Below are positions 41,370 to 50,897 of a stretch of DNA of 64,000 nt, piece after piece (the first letter of the stretch is position 1; each line of letters starts with the position of its first letter). The notes under the pieces are model-generated. The model was not told where the DNA came from. It made no database searches and saw only the letters and a list, made by a program, of their open reading frames with translations. The stretch lies in NCBI GenBank assembly GCA_011799875.1, contig CM022298.1:258409757-258473756 (forward strand), written 5' to 3'. The position numbers and the translations under genes were made by a program. This DNA is from Thinopyrum elongatum (lineage: Eukaryota > Streptophyta > Magnoliopsida > Poales > Poaceae).

Positions 41370-42271
41370 TGTCGCTGCAACAAACCTTCGCGTGTGTTGC
41401 TCGGACTGTACATAGGCACGGCGATAAGGAAGCAAACATCACCAAGCATTCAAGACAAAATTAAGCCAGAGAGATAGCCCTTTGAGGAATCAAGGGGCGG
41501 ATCAAGAAGACCAAGACAAGCAAAGAGAACAAGATATCACTAAGGAAAAGCCTCCCTTGCTGGGCAGGCGAGCCTGGTCAGGTCGAGGCCACCCCCAAGA
41601 CAAGTCCCAAGACTTCCCCGGCAGGCTTGTCGGGGCCGCTGGCAGCCTGTGTCCTCACCAAGACTCCACCGCATCGCAGCGCAAGTCATCCATCGATGAA
41701 GTGTCGAGCCCCCAGATAGCTAAGTGGCTGTCATTTGGCACGTGGCAGCCATTTAGAAGGAAGATCACCTCTATATGACACCCGTCCAGAGGCGTGTCAA
41801 GCAGACAGGTGGAAGGTAGCTAAGCGGCGTGGCAGGCCTGCCGGGCCGCATCCACAGCGTGTCACCTAGCAGTGCATTTAATGCACTTTGTCCTAACTAA
41901 CAGAGTTAGGTATGATAGCACTGTTAGCTATCTAATCACTGGATAATGTCCATTTTGCCATTGTGGTAACCCCTTAGCCTATAAAAGGAGGACCGTGGCA
42001 ACCTTAGAAAGTACTCATACGCACGTAGCTGCTCTCCCCAAGGCGACCTTGCAGGGCTTGAGGGTCGCGCGTTCTTCATGGTCCCTCCATCAATCCACCA
42101 AAGCAGGAGTAGGGTTTCACGCTTCTCAGCGGCCCGAACCTGGGTAAAAACCACCAGCGTCATCACTGCCTTGCTGTCCCATGGCCTCCGCTCTTTGTGC
42201 AATGCGACCTCCCCCTTGCCGAACCACAAAGGGGCCGATGGCCCCATAGGTGGCCGTGTTCTACCACGACA
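41370..42271 (+). repeat. 3' LTR of element C
   Basis: 902 bp, TGTCGCTGCAACAA ... CTACCACGACA, TATA box TATAAAAG at 41980-41987. It differs from the 5' copy at many single positions and small gaps, including a 10-bp gap near 41670. Confidence 0.9.
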
Positions 42272-42276
42272 CATGA
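42272..42276. repeat. Target-site duplication of element C, right copy
   Basis: CATGA, identical to 25618-25622. Element D resumes at 42277. Confidence 0.9.
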
Positions 42277-42746
42277 TCATGTAGTTGGCATAGTATTTGT
42301 GGCAAGGCCACCGTTCATAATTTTCATACATGACACTCTTGATCATTGCACATCCCGGTACACCCCCAGAGGCATTCATATAGAGTCATACCTTGTTCGA
42401 GTATCAAGTTGTAATTCTTGAGTTGTAAGTAAATAAAAGTATGATGATCATCATTATTAGAGCATTGTCCAATGTGAGGAAAGTATGATGGAAGCCATGA
42501 TTCCCTCACAAGTTGGGATGAGTCTCCGGACTTTACACAAAATAAAAGAGGCCAAAAGAAGCCCAAATAAAAAATAAAAAAATGAGAGAAAAGAGAGAAG
42601 GTACAATGTTACTATCCTTTTTCCACACTTGTGCTTCAAAGTAGCACCATGATCTTCATGATAGAGAGTCTCCTATTTTGTCACTTTCATATACTAGTGG
42701 GAATTTTTCATTATAGAACTTGGCTTGTATATTCCAATGATGGGTA

Positions 42747-43831
42747 ACATGCCCATCAATATTATTGACCAAGAGATATTTAACCATAGCAATACTAGGT
42801 TCGACTTTAATTTGTTCAGGGGGTGTAGGTGTTCTAGTATAACTCCTACGAACTACAGCTGAAGCTTTAGCATGTTCTTTTATCCTGATAGGAAAAGGTG
42901 GTTTCTCAATATAAGCAGTAGGAATAACAGGATCAACATTATAAGTAATGGTTTCTTCTTCAGCTTTAATGGGTTCTACTATTTTTACTTCAATGGGAGG
43001 ATGATATTTAAACCACTTCTCCTTAGGGAGATCAACATGAGTAGTAAATGATTCACAGAAAGAAGCTACTATCTCAGAGTCAAGTCCATATTTAGTGCTA
43101 AATTCACGAAAAGCATCGGTATCCATAAAAGATTTAACACAATCAAACTTAAGGTTTATACCTGACTCCTTACCTTCATCGAGCTCCCAATCTTCAGAGT
43201 TGCATTTAATTCTTTCCAAGAAATCCCATTTGAATTCAATAGTCTTCTTCATAAAAGAACCAGTACAAGAAGTATCGAGCATGGATTGATCATTACGAGA
43301 AAGCCGAGCATAAAAATTATGAATAATAATTTCTCTTGAGAGCTCATGATTGGGGCATGAATATAACATTTACTTAAGCCTCCCCCAAGCTTGAGCGATA
43401 CTTTCTCCTTCACGAGGCCAAAAATTATATATATAATTCCAATCATGATGAACCAGATGCATAGGATAAAACTTCTGATGAAATTCCAATTTCAATCAGT
43501 TGTAACTCCAAGACCCAATATCATCACATGGCCTATACCATGTCAATGCCTTTCCCTTCAAAGATAAAGGGAAGACCTTCTTCTTGACTTCATCCTCAGG
43601 CAAACCCGCAAGTTTAAATAATTCACAAACTTCATCCACATAGATTAGATGCAAATCAGGATGTAATGTTCCATCTCCTACATAAGGATTAACTAGCAGT
43701 TTCTCTACCATACCCGAAGGAATTTCATAATAAATATTTTCAGTAGGTTCATTAGGTTTAGGAGCAACTCTTTGTTCTTCCGGTCGAGGTGAAGATACCC
43801 CGAACAAACCCCTCAAAGGATGATTTTCCAT
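42747..43831 (-). pseudogene. gag of Athila-like element E
   Basis: From the ATG at 43831 (MENHPLRGLFGVSSPRPEEQ) one frame runs to the D junction, about 360 codons, with two stops (43498-43496 and one near 43372). The LSLKGKALTWYRPCDDIGSW block and the following YIYNFWPREGES...AQAWGR segment after the first stop are typical of the Athila gag capsid region (Retrotrans_gag). The later part (ITYNVDPVIPTAY, PPFPIRIKEHAKA) resembles the Pro-rich stretch before the protease region. It is truncated by the junction. The capsid would build the particle; this copy cannot. Confidence 0.7.
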
Positions 43832-43908
43832 AGTGACAAGTGACAGTAAATTTCAGCACGTAATATAAATGTTTCCTTAAAAATTCCACTTACCAAAAGC
43901 GCTTCACT

Positions 43909-43925
43909 CCCCGGCAACAGCGCCA
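43909..43925 (-). other. Primer-binding site of element E, Asp tRNA type
   Basis: The minus strand reads TGGCGCTGTTGCCGGGG, one base different from the sites of D and F, eleven bases inside the LTR. Confidence 0.85.
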
Positions 43926-43936
43926 GAAAAGAGTCT

Positions 43937-45440
43937 TGATGACCCACAAGTATAGGGGATCTATCGTAGTCCTTTTGATTAGTAAGAGTGTCGAACCCAA
44001 CGAGGAGTAGAAGGAAATGACAAGCGGTTTTCAGCAAGGTATTTTCTGCAAGCACTGAAATTATCGGTAACAGATAGTTTTGTGATAGGATAATTCATAA
44101 CGGATAACAAGTAACAAATGTAACTAAGGTGCAGCAAGGTGGCCCAATCCTTTTTGTAACAAAGGATAAGCCTGGACGAACTCTTATATAAAGCAAAGCA
44201 CTCCCGAGGACACATGGGAATTATTGTCAAGTTAGTTTTCATCATGCTCATATGATTCCCGTTCATTACTTTGATAATTTGATATGTGGGTGGACCGGTG
44301 CTTGGGTGCTGTCCTTAATTGGACAAACCTCCCACTAATGATTAACCACTCTCGCAAGCATCCGCAACTACGAAAGAAGAATTAAGATAAATCTAACCAT
44401 AGCATGAAACATGTGGATCCAAATCAGCCCCTTACGAAGCAACACATAAACTAGGGTTTAAGCTTCTGTCACTCTAGCAACCCATCATCTAATTATTACT
44501 TCCCAATGCCTTCCCCTAGGCCAAAATCATGGTGAAGTGTCATGTAGTCGATGTTCACATAACACCACTAGAGGAAAGACAACATACATCACATCAAAAT
44601 ATCGAACGAACACCAAATTCACATGATTACTTATAACCAAGACTTCTCCCATGTCCTCAGGAACAAACGTAACTACTCACAAAGCATATTCATGTTCAAG
44701 ATCAGAGGGGTATTGAATATCATTAAGGATCTGAACATATGATCTTCCACCAAATAAACCAACTAGCATCAACTACAAGGAGTAATCAACACTACTAGCA
44801 ACCCACAGGTACCAATCTGAGGTTTTGGGACAAAGATTGAATACAAGAGATGAACTAGGGTTTGAGAGGAGATGGTGCTGGTGAAGATGTTGATGGAGAT
44901 CGACCCCCTCTCGATGAGAGGATCATTGGTGATGACGATGGATTCGATTTCCCCCTTCCCGGAGGGAAGTTTCCCCAGCAGAATAGCTCCGCCGGAGCCC
45001 TAGATTGCTTCTGCTCAGGTTCCACCTCAAGACGGCGGTGCTTCATCCCGAAAGCTTCCTTCTAATTTTTTCTAGGTAAAAACCCTTCATATAGCAGAAG
45101 ATGGACGCCGGAGACCTACCAGGGGGCCCACAAGCCCTAGGGGCGCGCCCCCAGGCTTGTGGCCACCTGGTGGGTCCCCTTTGGTATTTTCTTTGCCCAA
45201 TATTTCTTATATATTCCAAAATAATTCTCCGTAAATTTTCAGGACTTTTGGAGTTGTGCAGAATAGGTCTCTCAGATTTGCTCCTTTTCGATCCAGAATT
45301 CCAGCTGCTTGCATTCTCCCTTTTCATGTAAATCTTGTAAAATAAGAGAGAAAAGGCATAAGTATTGTACCATAATGTGTAATAATAGCCCATAATGCAA
45401 TAAATATCAACATAAAAGCATGATGCAAAATGGTGTATCA
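43937..45440 (-). repeat. 5' LTR of element E
   Basis: 1,504 bp in minus orientation from TGATACACCATTTTGC at 45440 to GTGGGTCATCA at 43937. It is a different family from D and F although all belong to the Athila-like group. No gene is seen within it. Confidence 0.8.
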
Positions 45441-45974
45441 GGCGTCGGCATCGGCTTACTCCTCCAGCAGCGCCGCGAACGCCTCCTCGTCGTCCGAGTC
45501 CATCTCAGAGCAAACAAATCACCAAACACCTGGCGGGCATGGTAGGCGCACAGCCGCTAGTATCCCCGCCTGCGTGGCCGGAGCACCGGAAAGCTCGCCC
45601 TGGAGCGGGGTGGAGGATGCCACGGCGAACCCTGTCTTTTCCGGCGAGGGAAATGGCCTTTCTAGCGGCGGTGGGCAGGTAGGCGACACTGGGATCGGCA
45701 CGATGGCGGACAGGGCGTGCGCGCGGGGGGCGAATCTGGATGTGCAAAATACTTGTTCGCCTGACAGTGGTGGCCCAGGCACGGCTTTTCCTTCCACTGG
45801 AGCCCCCAAACGTCCCCAGTGCGCTGGGTTCGGCCTGGCATCGCCGGGCCAAAAAATGGGCCGAACCGGCGAAATTCGGCGTCCTAGGCGGGGGGCGACC
45901 GGGTTTTGTTTTTCAGTGCCGGTGCAAAAAAACTCACTCTGGGGGGGCTGTTGGGGGCGCGAGTGGAGATGCTC
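45441..45974 (-). mobile_element. PIF/Harbinger transposon end, truncated by E
   Basis: The right border has a terminal inverted repeat that reads GAGCATCTCCACTCGCGCCC on the minus strand and is followed on the plus strand by TAA (45975-45977), the target preferred by PIF/Harbinger elements. About 470 bp inward on the minus strand is the beginning of a transposase-like ORF. The GC-rich leader between them shows no other feature. The element is cut at 45440 by the LTR of E, so the rest of the transposase and the other end are missing. Confidence 0.55.
45456..45503 (-). pseudogene. Start of a Harbinger-type transposase
   Basis: ATG at 45503 followed by 14 more codons, MDSDDEEAFAALLEE, then TAA at 45458-45456; past the stop the frame continues with alternating Ala and Asp codons up to the junction with E. 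The acidic start with ALLEE is, as I recall, typical of DDE-type nucleases of Harbinger elements in grasses. Identification rests on this short stretch and the nearby terminal repeat. One base change would explain the stop. Confidence 0.45.
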
Positions 45975-45977
45975 TAA

Positions 45978-46580
45978 ACCAACACCCGAAGAATGCATAC
46001 AATCTCGCCAGCGGAAAGACGATGCACATACCTGCCTATTGGTTGCATAAAAACCTCCATGGTGGATCGTCGCCGCCGCTCCAAACCTATATCTCCCAGT
46101 CGTCGCCTTCAAAACGCACTCGCTTTGCAAGAAAAGACGCTGGACCCTGCATTCAATTCGACTCTGGGGCGGCAAGACGGTAAAGCAAACTTCCCGATCC
46201 ACGAATCAGACGGTGGCTCCAATTCTGATCTATGGAACACCTCCCCGGCGACAAACTGCCATCCGCCCGAATGTTACCTCCGACCCACTACACAACTCTG
46301 CCGCATACATATTACGCAACAGTACTCGATTTTTGGAAGACCACCGACGCTCGTATAAAATATTGGCACAGATCTGGATACACTAACCACCGCTGTGGAT
46401 AACGAGCGCATTTGAGGTTCCGCCCAGTTACTCCACGTCCCTTATACACTCTCTTTCTTATCTCTGATGATAGACACATGTTGTACCGCGTCTATATAGG
46501 TGCTAGCACTGGCTACTGCTAAACCACATAACCCTTTTGATACCTAATGCATAAATAGTGTAGGTCTCCTGAGTACTTAT
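45978..46580. other. Unclassified 600-bp segment
   Basis: Between the Harbinger target site and the LTR of G. I find no LTR border, primer site, terminal repeat or protein domain. The longest plus-strand open stretch (45993-46358) has no recognisable motif and begins within ordinary-looking sequence. It may be the only low-copy DNA in the window, the original landing site of the surrounding insertions. Confidence 0.4.
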
Positions 46581-48154
46581 TGAAAGTGCAACTAATCCCC
46601 AGGTGATTTTGGTAATTCACAACAACATATAGCTCATTGAACTAATGTCCTTTCGAGATAAATATTTCAGGATGTTCAATGATTGGCATGGCATGGACTA
46701 GAGATGTGGACCCCTCAAAATGCTAAGGACAAAGACTGGCAAATGCTCAAGACTCTTCATCTTTATTTTAGTGATCCAAGATCACATTGAGTCCATAGGA
46801 AAGCCAATACTATTAAAAGGGGATGAGGTGTTGCTTAATGGCTTACTTGATCAAGTGCTTAGTGATATTGCTCCAAAACCCTCAACCACTTTCTCCATCC
46901 AAATATGTCCAAAACCTAAACTCCAACTCAGCCCCACCGATTCTTTCTATCCGGAGCGACCGAGTTCATATGACATAGCCACAGCCAGAAACCCTAACAG
47001 TTCAGTCTCACCGATACGGATCTCGGTCTCACCGAGATGGCCTTGCCAACTCCCTGATGTCAGTTGCAATTATTTCGGTCTCACCGAAATAGCAATCGGT
47101 CTCACCGAGATGGCTTGACCAACTCTCTGTTACCTTATTGCTTCACTTCAATCTCACCGAGTTGATGCAATTGGCGCCACCGAGATGAGGTTTACCCTAA
47201 GCCCTTGCACATCGGTCCCACCAAGTTGTTCCAGTCGGTCCCACCGAGATTCCTAACGTTCACATTTTTTAACTGATCGGTGCCACCAAGTTTAACCATT
47301 TGGTCCCACCGAGATGAGTCAAATGGGTGTAATGGTTGGATTTTGTGTGGAGGCTATATATACCCCTCCACCCCCTTCTCCATTTGTGAGAGAGCCATCA
47401 GAACATGCCTACCACCATACATTTTCTGAGAGAGAACCACCTACTCATGTGTTGAGATCAAGAGATTCCATTCCTACCATTTGAACCTTGATTTCTAGCC
47501 TTCCCAAGTTGCTTTCCACTCAAATCACTCTTCCACCATAGCCGAACCTGAGAGAGAGAGAGTTGAGTGTGGGGGAGACTATCATTTGAAGCACAAGAGC
47601 AAGGAGCTCATCATCAACACACTGCCTATTACCTTTTTGAGAGTGGTGTCTCCTAGATTGGTTAGGTGTCACTTGGGATCCTCCGTCAAGATGTGGAGTT
47701 GAACCAAGAAGTTTGTAAGGGCAAGGAGATCGCCTACTTCGTCAAGATCTACCCGAGTGAGGCAACTCATTCGTGGGCGATGGCCATGGTGGGATAGACA
47801 AGGTTGCTTCTTCGTGGACCCTTTGTGGGTGGATCCCTCCGTGGACTCGCACAGCCGTTACCCTTCGTGGGTTGAAGTCTCCATAAACGTGGACGTACGA
47901 TAGCACCACCTATCGGAACCACGCCAAAAATCTCCATGTCTCCATTGCGTTTGCCTTCTCCAAACCCTTCCCTTTACCTTCATATGCAATGTTTTACTTT
48001 CCGCTGCTATACTCTTAGAATTGCATGTGTAGGTTGATTGCTTGACCTATGCTAATAGCTAAAATCTACCCACAACTAAAATTGGGAAAATGATAGATTT
48101 TTATTTGGTCAAGTAGTCTAATCACCCCCCTGTAGACATACTTTCGATCCTACA
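46581..48154 (+). repeat. 5' LTR of element G
   Basis: 1,574 bp, TGAAAGTGCAACTAATCC ... TTCGATCCTACA, followed two bases on by the primer site. It is closely related to the LTR of H over most of its length. Confidence 0.9.
46985..47362 (+). promoter_or_regulatory. U3 dyad array with TATA box (G, 5' LTR)
   Basis: At least eight recognisable TCGGT-N3-ACCGA-type sites, several with one changed base, from about 47008 to 47315, ending about 40 bp before TATATATA (47355-47362) and the same CCCCTCCACCCCC stretch as in H. The 3' LTR has the equivalent array at about 63378-63690, with TATATATA at 63731-63738. The mutated half-sites differ between the copies. Confidence 0.5.
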
Positions 48155-48238
48155 AGTGGTTTCAGAGCATTGGTCTCCATTAGCCTTGATTTCCATAGCT
48201 TTGGTGATCATAGCATTGGTTTCACAACTTAGGGGAGT

Positions 48239-49044
48239 ATGGCATCTAGTGAGGGAAATTACCACCGTAGAGGTCCTTACTTTGATGGTACGAACTTTGC
48301 TAGTTGGAAGCATAAGATGAAAATGCATATTCTTTGGCATAACCCCACCGTTTGGGATGTTGTTCATATTGGCTTGCAAGGTGAATACTTTGAAGATGGA
48401 AAAGAACCGGATCATGAAGCCACCGCAGATGAACTGAAGATGTTGCAATACAATGCTCAAGCTTGTGATATTCTCTTCAATGGATTGTGCCCCGAAGAAT
48501 TCAAGAAAATCAGCCACCTTGAGAATGCAAAGGAAATTTGGGATACTTTGGTTGATATGCATGAAGGTACCGAGTCCGTCAAGGAATCCAAATTGGATGT
48601 GCTTCAAAGTCAACTTGATAAGTTCAAGATGAAGGATGGTGAAGGAGTCACAGAAATGTACTCTAGGCTTGCTCTCATCACAAATGAGATTGCCGGCTTA
48701 GGAAGTGAAGAGATGACCGACAAATTCATCATCAAGAAGATCCTTAGAGCCTTGGATGGAAAATATGATACCGTGTGCACCTTGATCCAAATGATGCCCA
48801 ATTACAAAGATCTCAAGGATAAGGATGAGCTCCACAACAAGTCAAGTGGTGCCTACAAAGCTTCAAGTGATGCCCCTACAACTTCAAGTGACAAGCTAGT
48901 CTCCAATGAAGAATTGAGCTTAATGGTGAAGAACTTCAACAAATTCTACAAGAATAGAAGTAAAGAGAGAAGCTCCAAGTCAACGTCCTACAATGACAAA
49001 CGATCTTCTAGTCGTGATCGTAATGCTACAATTGTGGAAGACCC
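48239..49044 (+). pseudogene. gag of Copia element G, first part
   Basis: Opens with MASSEGNYHRRGPYFDGTNF about 70 bp after the primer site. The helical core is typical of plant Copia gag (UBN2 type): ASWKHKMKMHILW, YNAQACDILFNGLCPEEF, AKEIWDTLVDMHEGT, VTEMYSRLALITNEIAGLG. It is open for about 260 codons without a stop. Near 49020 a one-base loss shifts the frame just before the zinc knuckle, and at 49045 element F is inserted inside that knuckle. The second part resumes at 57254. gag packages the element RNA, so this part was probably kept for trans-mobilisation. Confidence 0.8.
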
Positions 49045-50703
49045 TGATACGTCTCCAACGTATCTATAATTTATGAAGCATTCATGCTGTTATAATATCA
49101 TTCTTGGATGTTTTACAATCATTTTATAGCAACTTTATATCATTTTTTGGGACTAACCTATTAACATAGTGTCCAGTGCCAGTTGCTGTTTTTTGCTTGT
49201 TTTTTACTTCGTAGGAAATCAATATCAAACGGAGTCCAAACGCAGCGAAAAATTTGGAGAATTTTTTTGGACCAGAAGACCCAGGATGGGCTAAAAAAGT
49301 ACTAGAGGGGAGGCCCGAGGTGGGCACAACCCACCTGGGCATGCCCAGGAGCCCAGGCGTGCCCAGGGGGGTTGTGCGCCCCTCGGTGACCTCCCGCACC
49401 GCCTCTTCGCCCTATAAATTGCCAAATATTCCAAAAACCCTCGACGCAACTCTAGATCAGAAGTTCCGCTGTTGCAGGCCTCTGTAGCAATGAAAAACCA
49501 ATTTAGACCCCGTTCTGACACCCTGCCGGAGGGGAAAATCATCACCGATGGCCATCTTTATCATCCCGGCGGCCACCATGATGAGGAGGGAGTAGTCCAC
49601 CCTCGGGGCTGAGGGTTTGTACCAGTAGCTATGTGTTTAATCTCTCTCCCTCTCTCATGTTCTTGAGTTGGCATGATCATATGGTGTTTTCCCCTCTCTA
49701 TCTTGTTGTGAATTGAGTTTTCCCTTTGAGATTTTGTTCTTATCGGATTGAATACTTTTATGGATTTGAGAACACTTTATGTATGTCTTGCTATGAATAC
49801 CCGTGGTGACAATGGGGTATCATATTGATTCACTTGATATGTGTTTTGGCACTCAACTCACAGATTCCCGAGGTGACATCGGAGTAATCTATGCATAGGG
49901 TTGATGCATGTTCTTGTCTCTGTTTCTCCGGTAGAAATCTTGGGGCACTCTTTGAGGTTCTTTGTGTTGGATTGAGTATTATGAATCTGAAATTGTTTGA
50001 TGCATGTCGTATAATCAACTCACGGATACTCGCGTGACATTGGAGTATCTAGGTGACATTAGAGTTGGTTGATGTGTATCATATGGGGTTATTTTAGTAT
50101 GGACTCTTGGTTAGATCGATCGAAAGAATAGCTTAGTGTTATTTTAGTATGAACTCTAGGATAGATTGATCGAAAAGAACAACTTTGAGGTGGTTTCGTA
50201 CCCTACAAACAATTTTGTCTTATGTTCTCCGCTAGATAGGAAATTTGGAGTGATTCTTCATCGCACGTTGAGGGATGGTTATATGATCCAATTATATTAG
50301 CATTGTTGAGAGATTGCACTAGCGAAAGTATGGACCCTAGGCCTCATTTTCAAGCATTGCAATACCGTTTGTGCTCACTTTTGTTACTTGCTACCTTGCT
50401 GTTTTTTATTGTTCCTATTACAAAAATTGATATCTACTATCATTACTACGCTTTTATTACCATCTCTTCGCCGAACTAGTGCACCTATACAAATTACCAT
50501 TGTATTTGCTGTGTTGGGGACACAAGAGACTTTTTATTATTTGGTTGCAGGGTTGTTTGAGAGAGACCATCTTCATCCTATGCCTCCCACGGATTGATAA
50601 ACCTTAGGTCATCCACTTGAGGGAAATTTTCTACTGTCCTACAAAACTCTGCGCTTGGAGGCCCAACACGAGTCTACAAGAACAAGTTGTGTAGTAGACA
50701 TCA
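49045..50703 (+). repeat. 5' LTR of element F
   Basis: 1,659 bp, TGATACGTCTCCAACG ... GTAGTAGACATCA. TATAAATT at 49413-49420 (55919-55926 in the 3' copy) is the best TATA candidate. Confidence 0.9.
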
Positions 50704-50897
50704 AGCTCTTTTCTGGCGCCGTTGCCGGGGAGGTGAGTGCATGAAGGTATATCTTTAGATCTTGCAATTGAATCTTTTAGTTTCTTGTTTTATCACTAGT
50801 TTGGTTAATAAAAGAAAACTACAAAAAAAATGGAATTGAGGTGGTCTCATATTGTTCATCTTTATAATGTCTTTCTTGAAAATGATGGATCGGAAAA

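Larger units (their letters stand above)
25623..42271 (+). mobile_element. Full-length Tat-lineage element C (contains Copia element H)
   Basis: A 16.6-kb unit with LTRs at 25623-26545 and 41370-42271, primer site, gag, protease, reverse transcriptase, RNase H and integrase ending at 33025. A 3' spacer follows, into which Copia element H (34392-40497) inserted, and then a polypurine tract GTTCGGGGGCTCC (41357-41369). Without H it is about 10.5 kb. The two LTRs differ at roughly 7 percent of the positions I compared, against about 4 percent for those of H, which fits H being the later arrival. C sits in D. Its pol ORF from 30800 is long and open but lacks two catalytic residues (see that entry), and gag has stops, so this copy could not move by itself. 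Confidence 0.9.
21219..42746 (+). mobile_element. Athila-like element D, interrupted by C, 3' end lost
   Basis: A plus-strand element made of a 5' LTR (21219-22798), an Asp-tRNA-type primer site, a short ORF without polymerase domains (23035-23925), and a long AT-rich non-coding region that continues after the insertion of C (25623-42271) at 42277. The duplication CATGA on both sides of C proves the two parts are one element. D ends near 42746, where sequence of the opposite-facing element E begins, so its 3' LTR is lost. LTR start (TGATACGTCTCC), primer site and 3' region recall Triticeae Athila-type families such as WHAM or Sabrina. With no gag or pol visible it would be non-autonomous. Confidence 0.75.
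42747..45440 (-). mobile_element. Athila-like fragment E: 5' LTR, primer site and gag
   Basis: A minus-strand element with its LTR at 45440-43937, a tRNA-Asp-type primer site and the first part of gag. It is cut near 42746, where the plus-strand sequence of D ends, so it lacks pol and its 3' LTR. At its other end it abuts a piece of a Harbinger transposase (45441). D and E meeting head to head, both without their 3' ends, suggests a large deletion between two nested or neighbouring elements. The exact joint is uncertain by about 10 bp because it lies in a short palindrome. Confidence 0.75.

Noticed and set aside
45430..46202. Overlapping ORFs of 206, 147 and 227 codons around the Harbinger end
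   Set aside because: They run through the terminal repeat and the GC-rich leader on both strands, with no motif; only the short transposase start is supported.
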